From positions 124,001-188,000 of the forward strand of contig CAZAPG010000007.1 in the NCBI GenBank assembly GCA_964486935.1: a stretch of 64,000 nt of DNA, written 5' to 3'. The DNA is from CAZAPG01 sp964486935 (lineage in GTDB: Bacteria > Chloroflexota > Anaerolineae > 4572-78 > J111). The position numbers and the translations under genes were made by a program. The notes under the pieces are model-generated. The model searched no databases and was not told the origin of the DNA. It was given only the letters and a program-made list of their open reading frames with translations. Shown piece after piece: positions 41,302 through 50,330 of this stretch (position 1 is the first letter of the stretch; each line of letters begins with the position of its first letter).

Positions 41302-41931
41302 TCACCCTGTGCCAAACTGGCGGTCGCCGGCATCACCCAGGCCGGGCACAATGTAGCCAATCTCGTTGAGGCGTTCGTCGATGGCGGCTACGTGAATATC
41401 AACATTGGGGTGGGCGTCGTGCAGAGTTTTAATACCTTCCGGCGCGGCGATGATGCCCATAAATTTAATCCGTTGAGCGCCCCAGCGTTTGAGAATATCG
41501 ACCGTGGCCGAAGCCGAACCGCCGGTGGCCAGCATGGGGTCGAGCACAATACAAACCTGCACCGTGGGCGCAACCGGCAGCTTGTTGTAATACTCTACCG
41601 GCTTAAGGGTGCGCTCATCGCGGAACAGGCCAATGTGCCACACCTCGCTGCCGGGCATCATTTCCCACACGCCTTCAACCATCCCCAAGCCGGCCCGCAA
41701 TACCGGCACCAGCCCAATCTGCTCGCGTAATAAAGCCCCCGACGCCGCGCCCATAGGAGTTTCTACCGGGGTTGGCTCGAGGGCTAAATCTTGGGTGGTT
41801 TCGTAAGCCATTAAAATGGCAATCTCTCTGATTAACTCTCGAAACTTTTTGGGTTTCGTTGCTTTATTACGCAAAATGGTGAGCTTATGCTTGACCAACG
41901 GATGAGATGACTCATAAACGTTTTTGGGCAT
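41302..41931 (-). CDS. upp: Uracil phosphoribosyltransferase
   Basis: A 209-residue enzyme that makes UMP from uracil and PRPP in pyrimidine salvage. YESSHPLVKHKLTILRNKAT at the N-terminus, the PRPP loop VLDPMLATGGSASATVDIL and the uracil-binding tail YIVPGLGDAGDRQFGTG are canonical, and the length is normal. ATG 41931, with GAGGAGA upstream, is the right start; the frame stays open further upstream without family similarity. It is divergent from tatA and heads a minus-strand group with the AhpD-like and hydratase genes. Confidence 0.96.
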   Translation of the reverse strand: MPKNVYESSHPLVKHKLTILRNKATKPKKFRELIREIAILMAYETTQDLALEPTPVETPMGAASGALLREQIGLVPVLRAGLGMVEGVWEMMPGSEVWHIGLFRDERTLKPVEYYNKLPVAPTVQVCIVLDPMLATGGSASATVDILKRWGAQRIKFMGIIAAPEGIKTLHDAHPNVDIHVAAIDERLNEIGYIVPGLGDAGDRQFGTG

Positions 41932-42060
41932 GTTCTCCTCACTTTCATATTTGGTTTTGGCAATGCGGCCGGGCGCAAACTGGCTCATTATAATTCGGGC
42001 AGGGGTAAATGACAAAACAGCTTGACACCCGCAACCGGGCAGATAAAATTGGCCGTTATT

Positions 42061-42089
42061 TTGCCACACTGTAACCTCAATGCTATAAT
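42061..42089 (+). promoter_or_regulatory. tatA promoter
   Basis: TTGCCA (42061-42066), 17-base spacer and TATAAT (42084-42089), with an extended TGC just before the -10. A 7-bp inverted repeat, AACAGCC (42100-42106) with GGCTGTT (42113-42119), lies at the expected transcript start and could be an operator. Confidence 0.7.
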
Positions 42090-42158
42090 GACAGCCACTA
42101 ACAGCCATTACGGGCTGTTCATCCTATCGAAGCATTTAATTAGGAGAAGGAGTAAATC

Positions 42159-42341
42159 ATGAGATTTGGCGGATTAGGCGGTTGGGAATGGATCATCATT
42201 TTGGTGATTGTGATTATTATTTTTGGCGTGGGTAAATTACCGGAAATTGGCGGCGCTCTGGGCAAGTCTATTCGTGAGTTCCGCGAGTCTTCCAAAGATT
42301 CTGATGACGAAGCCGCAGCCGGCGACGAAAGTAAGGCGTAA
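42159..42341 (+). CDS. tatA: Sec-independent protein translocase subunit TatA/TatE
   Basis: A 60-residue TatA-family protein: N-terminal membrane helix (about 9-24, WEWIIILVIVIIIFGVGKLP), the FGxGKLPE hinge, an amphipathic helix EIGGALGKSIREFRESSKDS and an acidic tail. TatA oligomers form the pore for export of folded proteins such as Mo and Fe-S enzymes. No tatC is adjacent, so the gene is a stand-alone copy. GGAGAAGGAG precedes the ATG. It has its own promoter and is followed by two hairpins. Confidence 0.93.
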   Translation: MRFGGLGGWEWIIILVIVIIIFGVGKLPEIGGALGKSIREFRESSKDSDDEAAAGDESKA

Positions 42342-42367
42342 AACCCCAACCCGCCAGCAATAACATC

Positions 42368-42390
42368 CCCCTCTGTAACCGGCCAGAGGG
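42368..42390 (+). terminator. Hairpin after tatA
   Basis: Perfect 7-bp stem CCCTCTG/CAGAGGG (42368-42374, 42384-42390) followed by AAATTTTC, 27 bases after the tatA stop. Confidence 0.55.
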
Positions 42391-42408
42391 AAATTTTCTG
42401 CTAACCAC

Positions 42409-42438
42409 AAAACATAGCCCCAGCAAGGCTATGTTTTT
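42409..42438. terminator. Bidirectional terminator between tatA and oxidoreductase
   Basis: Perfect 11-bp stem AAAACATAGCC (42409-42419) with GGCTATGTTTT (42427-42437) and an extra T. It separates convergent genes. Confidence 0.85.
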
Positions 42439-42443
42439 GTGTT

Positions 42444-43856
42444 TTATGGCTCTTGCTGCAAAACACCGGCAAACATGGTTTTGTAGTGGCGGTACCAGTC
42501 GCTCTGGAATCGCTCCTCCGGGTCGTACTGCCGTTTGAGCCGCAAAAATTCTAAAATTTGGGGATAGCAGGTCTCAAGCTGTTGCCGCGCAGCAAATTTG
42601 TGGTAGGTTAAAAAGTAGCTGCCGCCGCGCTCGATGGCCAGGTCAATCAGCCGGCAAAAGGCCCCCGCCGAATGTTCGATACCCGCCGGGGTGTGTTCAG
42701 TGTGCAGGTTGAAGATAATGCAGGCGTAGGGCTGTTTGGCCCAGGCTAAAAAACTCTCGTCGTCGCGCTCAATCAGGCGGATAGTGCCGTAGATGACATT
42801 GACCTTATTGGCCAAAAAATCTTCTCGCGCCTGGGCCATAAAATCAACCAGCGCCGGACGGGGCACGTACACCTCAGTGATGATTTCGCTGGCGGGCCGG
42901 GTTGCGCCGAGCTTCCTATCCAAATCACGATGATAGTCTTCAAGATAAACGCTCAGCTGGTGGGTGTCGGACATGTAAATTTGGCCGGACGTAGCCAGGT
43001 AGTGGCCCACGTACTGGCGGTAGGCCTGGGCTTTGTCGGCGTGAGCCAGGTAAAACAGGTGCCGCCAATCATCCACCGAAAGCTCCTGCTGGCCGTCGGG
43101 AAGCGGCGTCGTCCAGGCCACCGGGCGGTAGCAGGCCAGAATCCCCTCTTGCATAAATCCAGCCGATTGCTCATCGGTAGAAAATTGAAAATCGCCGTAT
43201 AAAAAACCTTCGGCCTGGCGCTGCTCAAAGGCGGGCATCAACCGATTGAGGGTGATGACCTGGGCCACGCGCTGCACCTTTTGACGCGTCGCCAGCCGCA
43301 GTTTGAGGCTGTAGACCACTCCAAACAGCCCGTACCCGCCAATCGCCAGCCGGAACAATTCGCGGTTTTGCCGGCGGCTGCAGGTGACAAGCTGGCCGTA
43401 AGCGTCAACCAGTTTGAAGGATTCGATATCGGCGATGATGGGCCGCATCCGCAGCCCCCGCCCGTGGCCGTTGGCCGCCAGGGTGCCGCCCAGGGTCAGG
43501 TTATCCGCGCCGGTTTGCTTTTGGGCAATGGCCCACTGGTGCGCCCGGCCTTGCTGGGCCTCGATTAAATAATTAATCAGCGCCGGCCACTGGATACCGG
43601 CTTCAACCTCAACAATGCCTCGCTCCTCGTCAAAATCCAGCACGCGGTCAAGGCGGGTGGTATCGAGCAGAATGGTTTCGCGGCCAAATTGCTGGCCGCC
43701 CATGGCGTGTCGCTTGCCGGCAATGGAGATGGCCCGGTTTTGACGGGCCGCCTCGACCACTGCCTGCCGGACGGCGGCCAATGAGTCAACCGCCACTATC
43801 TGGTGAACCTGAGTGGGGTTGAGTTGCGAGTGAACATCGTTGACAAGCTGGCTCAT
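42444..43856 (-). CDS. FAD-linked oxidoreductase (VAO/FAD_binding_4 family)
   Basis: A 470-residue flavoprotein of the vanillyl-alcohol-oxidase superfamily. The PCMH-type FAD domain (about 20-200) has ISIAGKRHAMGGQQF, DTTRLDRVLDFDEERGIVEV and LTLGGTLAANGHGRGLRM; the C-terminal cap holds the substrate site. It resembles DprE1-like and D-lactate-dehydrogenase-like enzymes, but no assignment can be made. No covalent-FAD Cys is obvious; the His in KRHAMGG is a candidate FAD contact. It begins downstream of asnS on the same strand, separated by a small hairpin element. Confidence 0.82.
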   Translation of the reverse strand: MSQLVNDVHSQLNPTQVHQIVAVDSLAAVRQAVVEAARQNRAISIAGKRHAMGGQQFGRETILLDTTRLDRVLDFDEERGIVEVEAGIQWPALINYLIEAQQGRAHQWAIAQKQTGADNLTLGGTLAANGHGRGLRMRPIIADIESFKLVDAYGQLVTCSRRQNRELFRLAIGGYGLFGVVYSLKLRLATRQKVQRVAQVITLNRLMPAFEQRQAEGFLYGDFQFSTDEQSAGFMQEGILACYRPVAWTTPLPDGQQELSVDDWRHLFYLAHADKAQAYRQYVGHYLATSGQIYMSDTHQLSVYLEDYHRDLDRKLGATRPASEIITEVYVPRPALVDFMAQAREDFLANKVNVIYGTIRLIERDDESFLAWAKQPYACIIFNLHTEHTPAGIEHSAGAFCRLIDLAIERGGSYFLTYHKFAARQQLETCYPQILEFLRLKRQYDPEERFQSDWYRHYKTMFAGVLQQEP

Positions 43857-43939
43857 GCCTGTTTCCTTGTTGGGTAGAATGGTGGTTTGAATATACCAGT
43901 TGTCAACAGAAAAGTAACCTGTCGAAAGTTAGGGCCTTG

Positions 43940-43985
43940 CGTGGGACGTGTTCATGCTCACGTTCCACGTTCTACGCGCTACGGA
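43940..43985. repeat. Inverted word-repeat element G (empty hairpin)
   Basis: CGTGGGACGTG (43940-43950) pairs 10 of 11 with CACGTTCCACG (43959-43969). The following TACGCGCTACGG words contain the asnS stop codon (43979-43981). Confidence 0.6.
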
Positions 43986-45316
43986 TAGACTCGCCCCAGC
44001 GTGCGCGGGAAGGGGTTGGTCTCGCGCACGTGATGGATGCCGCAAATCCAGGCTACGGTGCGCTCGATGCCCAGGCCAAAGCCGCTGTGGGGCACGCTGC
44101 CGTAGCGCCGCAGGTCGATGTACCATTTGAAGGCTTCTTCGGGCAGGTTGTGCCGGCGAATGCGCTGGAGCAGCAGGTTGGGGTCGCTGATGCGCTCGCT
44201 GCCGCCGGTAATTTCACCGTAGCCTTCGGGGGCCAGCATGTCAACGCTTTTGCAAACTTCGGGGCGGCCCGGCCACGGCTCCATGTAAAAGGCTTTAACC
44301 TGGGTGGGAAAGCCGTACACAAAAATAGGCCGGTCGAATTCTTTGGTCAGTTCGGTTTCGTGGGGACTGCCAAAATCTTCGCCCCATTCGATGGCCAGCA
44401 GTTCCTTGAGTTCCGGGTCGTCGGTTTCGGCCCGGATTTTTTGGACACGGGCCACGGCGTCGTCATAAGAGATGCGGGTAAAGGGCGGGGTAACATTTTC
44501 TAACATACTGACATCCCGCTCCAGCACTTTTAGCTCGTGGGCGCGTTCCTCAAGGCAGCGTTGAACCACGTAGCTGACAAACTGCTCTTCCATGTCCATC
44601 AGGCCGTTCAGGTCGCAGTAGGCCATTTCCGGCTCAAGCATCCAGAATTCGGTCATGTGGCGGCGGGTTTTACTCTTTTCAGCCCGAAAGGTGGGGCCAA
44701 AGCAGTAGACTTTGCCAAAGGAGTAGATGTTGGCCTCGTTGTAAAGCTGGCCGGTTTGGGCCAGATAGACTTTATCGCCAAAGTAATCCACCTCAAACAG
44801 GGTCGTGGTTCCTTCGCCGGCGGCGGGCGTGAGAATTGGCGTGCTCATTTCAAGGTAATCGTGGCTGTCCAGCCAATCGCGGCAGGCGCGCATAACCGTG
44901 GCCCGCACCCGCAAAATGGCCCACTGCAAGCGGCTGCGAATCCAGAGGTGTCTGTTTTCAAGCAAAAATTCTACGCCGTGCTCTTTGGGCGTAATGGGGT
45001 ACTCTTCGGCCTCTTGCACCACTTGCAGTTCAGCCGTGTCAATTTCGTACCCACCGGGAATGCCGGGGGCGCGCTCGTTCTCTTTAACCAGGCCGGTTAC
45101 AATTAAAGCCGACTCCTGCCCCAGCCGCTTGCCGGCCTCAAAAATTTCTTCCGGCAGGTTGGGTTTGAAAAGCACCGCCTGCATAATGCCGGTGCCATCG
45201 CGCACCTGCAAAAATTGCAATTTACCCTTGCCGGTTTTGGCATACAGCCAGCCCTGAATGGTTACTTGTTTGCCAACGTGTTGGGCAATGTTTTGAATGG
45301 ATACGATGTTGGTCAA
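43979..45316 (-). CDS. asnS: Asparaginyl-tRNA synthetase
   Basis: A 445-residue class IIb synthetase. The N-terminal OB-fold (about 1-115) includes VTIQGWLYAKTGKGKLQFLQ. The catalytic core has motif 2 FRAEKSKTRRHMTEFWMLEPE and motif 3 GFGLGIERTVAWICG, listed here as cores. The ending PFPRTLGRVYP is typical of AsnS rather than AspS. It charges tRNA-Asn. The stop codon sits within TACGCGCTACGG repeat words of element G, although the conserved C-terminus is intact. The upstream neighbour is an orphan methylase on the same strand. Confidence 0.95.
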   Translation of the reverse strand: MTNIVSIQNIAQHVGKQVTIQGWLYAKTGKGKLQFLQVRDGTGIMQAVLFKPNLPEEIFEAGKRLGQESALIVTGLVKENERAPGIPGGYEIDTAELQVVQEAEEYPITPKEHGVEFLLENRHLWIRSRLQWAILRVRATVMRACRDWLDSHDYLEMSTPILTPAAGEGTTTLFEVDYFGDKVYLAQTGQLYNEANIYSFGKVYCFGPTFRAEKSKTRRHMTEFWMLEPEMAYCDLNGLMDMEEQFVSYVVQRCLEERAHELKVLERDVSMLENVTPPFTRISYDDAVARVQKIRAETDDPELKELLAIEWGEDFGSPHETELTKEFDRPIFVYGFPTQVKAFYMEPWPGRPEVCKSVDMLAPEGYGEITGGSERISDPNLLLQRIRRHNLPEEAFKWYIDLRRYGSVPHSGFGLGIERTVAWICGIHHVRETNPFPRTLGRVYP

Positions 45317-45376
45317 TTTAAATACTCCTCTAGCATTTTGCCTGATTTATAAATCAAAGTTGCATTGCGGCAAAGT

Positions 45377-46573
45377 TCATGTTGATTTCTTATTAGCCCG
45401 GTTTCGCCAAATCCAATATTCTTTAAGATTACGATACGGCACGTCCGAGTCAATGGCTCGCGCCATATCATTGGTCAAATAATTCATCGAATAACCATCA
45501 GTACCAATCAACAAAATTTCCCTGGATTTGGAATTCTTTGATAAAACATACTTGTATTGCCCGTAATGCTCAACACGCACATTTTGTTTGAATGATTTTA
45601 AAATAGCGACTAACTCTTCCTCCGCAGGTATCCCGTCACTACGATATGAAACAACGATGATGCTATCTTTATATCGCTCAAACAACTGCTCAAATGCGGC
45701 GTGAATTTGCATTTTATCAGTCCACGCGCTCGACTGCCGCTTTAACCGGCGGTGCTTTGACCTGTAATCAATCTGCTTGCCCCAGTCGTCATACATCGTT
45801 AGCCCTTCTAAAAAGTGGTAGAAGTCATAATAATCGACGGCAGTACCACGCTTTGAAATGTAGGGCGGGTCGATGTACACCAGATCGTACCGGCCGGGAG
45901 CCTGAGCCGCATCGTAGTTCAGGGCGCGATTGGACTGGCCGTTATCAAGCACGGCCCGGTTGGCCTCGTCGATAAAAATTTTGAACCACTCCTCAAAGGG
46001 CCTGTCCCAACTGGTTTTATTGCCAAAGGAACGCTCCACCTCGGCCAAACGGATATACAGATTTTTGCGGTGGAACAGGTTAAAGGGCCGCTTGATGATA
46101 CACGCCTGGGCCAGCGCAAAAAAAGCCAGGGCAAATTTGTAGGGGTCGCTCAGTTGGCGGATGTTGGCGACGGTCTGATCAAGCCAGACGTTTTCGTCGT
46201 CGGTAAAGTAAATATCGCCAAAATTATCCTGAATAAAGCGAGGATAGGCAATAATTGGGTGTCGCCGCAGCAGCCAATCGACTTCCTGCGGTTCAAGGCG
46301 GGTTTGATTATTTTCAATCAGCGCCCGGCCAAAATAATAATTAAAGCGCAGCATGTCGTTATAAGTTACCTGCTTGCCGGCCCGCTTCAACCGATAAGCT
46401 ACCGCGCCGGTGCCGCCAAAGGCATCGAGGCAGGTTGTAAAATCCAGACTTTCGACTTGTTCCCAAATCCAGTCGGCCAGCCTGGCCTTGCTGCCCTGAT
46501 AGCGGGTGGATGGAAATTGGGCCGTATGATTTGGAAATAGCGACGGTTGGTAACGTTGAATCTGCCCGCTCAC
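45377..46573 (-). CDS. D12-class (Dam-like) DNA adenine methylase, orphan
   Basis: A 398-residue N6-adenine methyltransferase of the D12 class. The SAM-binding motif is STRYQGSKARL (about 23-32) with CLDAFGGTGAVAYRL (about 48-62), and the catalytic motif is DPPY (235-238 in YIDPPYISKRG). The protein is longer than E. coli Dam (278 residues), with extra helical sequence around FNLFHRKNLYIRLAEVERSF. No restriction endonuclease is next to it, so it is probably an orphan methylase or part of a split system. Recognition site unknown. Confidence 0.87.
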   Translation of the reverse strand: MSGQIQRYQPSLFPNHTAQFPSTRYQGSKARLADWIWEQVESLDFTTCLDAFGGTGAVAYRLKRAGKQVTYNDMLRFNYYFGRALIENNQTRLEPQEVDWLLRRHPIIAYPRFIQDNFGDIYFTDDENVWLDQTVANIRQLSDPYKFALAFFALAQACIIKRPFNLFHRKNLYIRLAEVERSFGNKTSWDRPFEEWFKIFIDEANRAVLDNGQSNRALNYDAAQAPGRYDLVYIDPPYISKRGTAVDYYDFYHFLEGLTMYDDWGKQIDYRSKHRRLKRQSSAWTDKMQIHAAFEQLFERYKDSIIVVSYRSDGIPAEEELVAILKSFKQNVRVEHYGQYKYVLSKNSKSREILLIGTDGYSMNYLTNDMARAIDSDVPYRNLKEYWIWRNRANKKST

Positions 46574-46599
46574 CTTCTTTAAAATCCCCTAACGCGCAG

Positions 46600-46911
46600 T
46601 TAGCGGCCCAACAGCAGCAGCACCCCGGCGGCCAGAGCCAGCACCGCCAGCACCGTGCCGCTGGCCGGAAAGCTGATAGCCAATAAGGGGATTATCCCCA
46701 ACAGAACCAGATAGATTGCCAGCAAAAGTCGCCCCAAATTTTTGGTGGGCGCGGCTCTAATTTCCAGAAAAATCAAAATGCCGGCCACAATGGCAATAAT
46801 AGCCAAAACCGTTTGCCCCGAAGGAATATTAAGGTTGGTCAACGTCACCAACCCCGTTAAAATTAGCCAGAGGGCCAGCAAAAATGTGCCTAATTTCTCG
46901 CGTAATTTCAT
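46600..46911 (-). CDS. Small four-helix membrane protein with internal duplication
   Basis: A 103-residue very hydrophobic protein with four predicted membrane helices. Its two halves are clearly related: LGTFLLALWLILTGLVTL then IPSGQTVLAIIAIVAGILIF in the first, LGRLLLAIYLVLLGIIPLL then FPASGTVLAVLALAAGVLLL in the second. An ancestral two-helix unit has thus been duplicated in tandem. It resembles small integral membrane proteins of unknown function in Chloroflexota. It is followed on the same strand by the methylase gene with a 26-base gap. No function can be assigned. Confidence 0.75.
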   Translation of the reverse strand: MKLREKLGTFLLALWLILTGLVTLTNLNIPSGQTVLAIIAIVAGILIFLEIRAAPTKNLGRLLLAIYLVLLGIIPLLAISFPASGTVLAVLALAAGVLLLLGR

Positions 46912-47194
46912 CAGCGCAGCCTCCTTGAGTGCTCAAATAATAAGTACCCCACAACTCTGCAACAATAGTACACCTGAAATAAATGCAAAGCAACCTCAAC
47001 TGCCGGCAGCATCCGCTTTACAAACGTCTGCGGGGCTTTACCTACGCCAATATGCCTATGCCCTACGCGCATTGACCATGGCCCAATTAAGAGATTCCAT
47101 TATGGCAAGTCTGGGCAATCAGCCGATGTTTTTGGGCAGGGGTTATGGCATACTGTTACTATAGCAGCACAAGCGTACCTATTAAGGTGAAACC

Positions 47195-47791
47195 ATGCAA
47201 CTCCAAACCCAACTTCGCTGGATGCTTACCATCGTGCTCGTTTGCGTCACCATCCTGGTGGCCGGTTACACGCTCACGCAGGTTGACTCCCCGGCAGAGG
47301 CCGCTGCTCCGGCGGTCAGCCGCTCAATTATGGCCCAGGCCACCACCGTTGAAGAAGTTCAGGCGCGCGCCGTTCAGCCGCTGGCCGGCCAGCAAATTAC
47401 TGTAGTTGACAACCTGTTTGGGTTCGACATTCGCTACCCGGCCCATTGGGTCAAACAAGAGCTTTCCAGTAAGATCGTCATTTTGCAGGCCGCCGACGAG
47501 TCGACCCAACTAAAAATTGAGGCCGCCGGCCTGCTGCCCGCCGATGGGCTGACCGGCTTTGTCAACCGCAGCCTGGGCAGCGATATTGTGCTGACCCGCC
47601 AGCAACTAACCATTCACGGGCTGCCCACCGAACGCATTCTGCTTTTTTCCAACGGCAGCGGCGGGCAGGTTACTAAATTTTTCATCAACGCCAACAGCGA
47701 TGTGTACGTTATCTCCGGCGCGGGCCAGCAAAAATCTATCGAGGCCGTAGCCCGTTCCTTTAACGCGCCGCAGGAAATTGCGTTAAGGTAG
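47195..47791 (+). CDS. Exported PsbP-like-fold protein of unknown function
   Basis: A 198-residue protein with an N-terminal signal or anchor (about 8-26, WMLTIVLVCVTILVAGY). The mature part starts with an Ala-rich linker, then LFGFDIRYPAHWVKQELSSK, a beta-strand pattern like that of PsbP/DUF1795 proteins, and ends VYVISGAGQQKSIEAVARSF. The LGFTLEYPEVW region of the truncated first gene in the window is similar, so the module occurs at least twice here. AAGGTGA precedes the ATG. The 283-base gap upstream shows no clear promoter. A strong terminator follows. Function unknown. Confidence 0.7.
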   Translation: MQLQTQLRWMLTIVLVCVTILVAGYTLTQVDSPAEAAAPAVSRSIMAQATTVEEVQARAVQPLAGQQITVVDNLFGFDIRYPAHWVKQELSSKIVILQAADESTQLKIEAAGLLPADGLTGFVNRSLGSDIVLTRQQLTIHGLPTERILLFSNGSGGQVTKFFINANSDVYVISGAGQQKSIEAVARSFNAPQEIALR

Positions 47792-47821
47792 CCGGCATTT
47801 CTTTCTCCTCCTTTTTTGGGC

Positions 47822-47853
47822 GCCCCCTGATGAATAGCTCAGGGGGCATTTTT
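47822..47853 (+). terminator. Rho-independent terminator
   Basis: Perfect 9-bp stem GCCCCCTGA (47822-47830) with TCAGGGGGC (47839-47847), followed by ATTTTTT. Confidence 0.88.
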
Positions 47854-47920
47854 TATTTTTATTAATTGACGCGCCAGCCGGTTTGTTATATGCTGTTGCC
47901 CAAATTATAGAGCAACCATT

Positions 47921-48802
47921 ATGAACAACAACTATTTCTCTCTGGCTGCGCCGCCCCGGTACGTACCATGGCCGGTGCAGGCGCAGGTACAATTTGGCGG
48001 CTTTTTGAACTTTTTTGGCTGGCTGTGGTTTGGCTTTACCATGCTGTTTGTCTGGGCGTTTGGTTCCCTCACCGGTTTCAACGATGTCTATTTCTGGTTC
48101 ATTTCCCCGGATATTGCCCCCGGAATTATCACGGCGATAGAAAGCACCGGCGCCAGCGAGAATGATGTTCCCGTTTACGCCAATCACTTCACCTTTAGAG
48201 TAGAACGGCTGGAAGCCGAATTTCAGAGCGTATCTTACACAACCGGCCAAAACTTTAGCATCAGCGATACCGCAGAGATAGAATACCTGCCCGGCAACCC
48301 CAACATTGCCCGTATTCAAAACACCCGCAGCGGAACATTCAGCCCCTGGGTGTTATGTTTTGTGGGCATCTTTCCGCTGGTTGGGCTGGGTATGATTGGC
48401 CCCGGCATGTATTTGGGCTATAAAGGCAACCGGCTGCTCAAAGAGGGCAAGATGGGCCTGGGCCGGCTGGTCTCAAAAGAACCCACCAACACCCGCATCA
48501 ACAATCAGACTGTTTACAAACTCACCTTTGAATTTATGGCCGACGACGGCCAAACCTATCAGGCTACCGCCCGCAGCCACACCCCCTACAATTTAGAAGA
48601 CGAGGCCCAGGAACAGCTTGTGTACGATCCCCGCAACCCAACCCGGGCCGTACTTTTGGACAGTTTGCCCGGCGAACCCGACATTGACGAGTTTGGCAAC
48701 ATCCAGGTAGCTGATTACGGCCGCAGTATTCGCACTTTGATATTGCCGGCCCTGGTCATTACGGTCCATGGCATCATATTTCTGGCCGTGCTGGTCCGTT
48801 AA
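47921..48802 (+). CDS. DUF3592 membrane protein
   Basis: A 293-residue membrane protein with three likely membrane helices (about 28-48, 145-168 and 270-290). The extracytoplasmic loop (about 60-140) with ENDVPVYANHFTFRVERLEA and AEIEYLPGNPNIARIQN matches DUF3592. A second similar soluble segment (about 180-260) repeats the pattern with NNQTVYKLTFEFMADDGQTY and LVYDPRNPTRAVL, so the fold is duplicated. The role of the family is unknown. A possible promoter, TTGACG (47866) with TATATG (47887) at a short 15-base spacing, lies just upstream. Confidence 0.75.
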   Translation: MNNNYFSLAAPPRYVPWPVQAQVQFGGFLNFFGWLWFGFTMLFVWAFGSLTGFNDVYFWFISPDIAPGIITAIESTGASENDVPVYANHFTFRVERLEAEFQSVSYTTGQNFSISDTAEIEYLPGNPNIARIQNTRSGTFSPWVLCFVGIFPLVGLGMIGPGMYLGYKGNRLLKEGKMGLGRLVSKEPTNTRINNQTVYKLTFEFMADDGQTYQATARSHTPYNLEDEAQEQLVYDPRNPTRAVLLDSLPGEPDIDEFGNIQVADYGRSIRTLILPALVITVHGIIFLAVLVR

Positions 48803-48845
48803 TGACATGCCATCCCCTGCTTGTGAAAATCATCGCAGACTTCAT

Positions 48846-48874
48846 TTGCCCCGCCCTATTGCCTCTGGTATACT
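48846..48874 (+). promoter_or_regulatory. Promoter of phosphohexomutase-tatD operon
   Basis: TTGCCC (48846-48851), 17-base spacer and TATACT (48869-48874) with an extended TGG. The expected transcript start is about 28 bases before the ATG at 48909. Confidence 0.7.
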
Positions 48875-48908
48875 TTCGTAAATTTCTGAAAGAATTATAA
48901 GCTGTATC

Positions 48909-50330
48909 ATGATTCAACCTATCCCCATCAAATTTGGCACCGACGGCTGGCGGGCCGTCATCGCCGATACCTATACTTACGCCAATGTGCGGCGCTGCGC
49001 CGCCGGCGTGGGCCGTTACCTGCTCAACCAAAATCAGGCCCGCAAAGGGCTGGTTATTGGCTACGACACCCGCTTTGGCTCAAAAGATTTTGCCGATGTG
49101 TCGGCTGCAAAATTGGCGGCCATGAACATTCCCGTTTATTTGTGCCGGCGCCCGGCCCCCACGCCTACGGTGTCGTACACTATTATCGACAAGCAGGCCG
49201 CCGGAGCCATTATCATTACCGCCAGCCACAACCCCGGCAACTACAACGGCTTCAAATTCAGGCCCGACTACGCCGGCTCGGCCCGCCCGGAAATTGTCAA
49301 GGCCATCGAAGCCCAGATTCCCGATGAGGCCGACTCGCTGCAAATGCCATTGGCCGAGGCCCGCCGGCGCGGCCTGATTGCCGATATTGACCCCTGGCCC
49401 AACTACCGGGCCAAAGTAGAAAGCATGGTCAACCTTGAGCGCGTTAAAGCGGCCGGCTTCAACGTGGCGGTCGATGCCATGCACGGTGCGGGCGGCGGCC
49501 TGTGGCCGGAGCTGCTGGCTTATGGCCGCACCACCATCACCGAAATTCGCGGCGAGCCAAACCCCAACTTTCCCGGTATGCACAACCCCGAGCCGCTGGC
49601 CCACAACCTGGAGCCGCTGGCCCAACTGGTCAAAAAGGGGGCCGATATCGGCTTTGCCCCCGATGGCGACGCCGACCGCATTGGCGTGCTGGATGAACAG
49701 GGCCAATTTGTCAATCCGCTGCAACTTTACGCCCTGCTGCTGCTCTACACCCTGGAGGTGCGCGGGCTGCGCGGCCCCATTGTCCGCACCCTTACCTGCA
49801 CCGCCATGGCCAACAAGCTGGCCGCCCGATACAACCTGCCGGTGCATGAAACGGCCATCGGCTTTAAGTACGTTGGCCCCAAAATGGTCGATGTGGGGGC
49901 CATGTTTGGCGGCGAAGAGAGCGGCGGTTACGCCTTTGGCGACCATATCCCGGAACGCGACGGTTTTGTTTCGGGCCTGTTTTTGCTGGATTTCATGGCC
50001 GTTACCGGCCGCACCATGCGCGGGCTGGTCGATTATCTGTTTGAGCAAATCGGCCCGCATTACTACAACCGCATTGATTTAACCTACAACGCCGCCCAGC
50101 GCCAGGCCGTGTTAACCCGCATGCAGCAGGCCAGGCCCGACAAGCTGGCCGGTTTGAAAGTGACCGGACTCGTCACCGTTGACGGCTTCCGTTTTGGCTT
50201 GGAGGATGGCGGCTGGCTGATTGTCCGCTTTTCCGGCACCGAGCCGCTGCTGCGCATCTACTGCGAAACTACCCACGGCGAACGGGTTGACGAGTTGCTA
50301 AACGCAGGCCGAGAGTTGGCTGGCATATAA
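48909..50330 (+). CDS. Phosphoglucomutase/phosphomannomutase family enzyme
   Basis: A 473-residue alpha-D-phosphohexomutase. All four active-site segments are visible: FGTDGWRAVIAD at the start, the phosphoserine loop ITASHNPGNYNGFK (Ser106), the metal loop PDGDADRIGV, the sugar loop GGEESGGYAFGDH and the phosphate loop RFSGTEPLLRIY. It interconverts hexose 1- and 6-phosphates, feeding sugar nucleotide or glycogen synthesis, consistent with the GlgC-like genes 9 kb away (inference). Glucose, mannose or glucosamine specificity cannot be told. TatD starts on the base after its stop. Confidence 0.92.
   Translation: MIQPIPIKFGTDGWRAVIADTYTYANVRRCAAGVGRYLLNQNQARKGLVIGYDTRFGSKDFADVSAAKLAAMNIPVYLCRRPAPTPTVSYTIIDKQAAGAIIITASHNPGNYNGFKFRPDYAGSARPEIVKAIEAQIPDEADSLQMPLAEARRRGLIADIDPWPNYRAKVESMVNLERVKAAGFNVAVDAMHGAGGGLWPELLAYGRTTITEIRGEPNPNFPGMHNPEPLAHNLEPLAQLVKKGADIGFAPDGDADRIGVLDEQGQFVNPLQLYALLLLYTLEVRGLRGPIVRTLTCTAMANKLAARYNLPVHETAIGFKYVGPKMVDVGAMFGGEESGGYAFGDHIPERDGFVSGLFLLDFMAVTGRTMRGLVDYLFEQIGPHYYNRIDLTYNAAQRQAVLTRMQQARPDKLAGLKVTGLVTVDGFRFGLEDGGWLIVRFSGTEPLLRIYCETTHGERVDELLNAGRELAGI

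Noticed and set aside
46912..47194. Possible small gene or RNA in the 283-base gap
   Set aside because: No convincing ribosome site, hairpin series or family similarity; only short unrelated frames are open.
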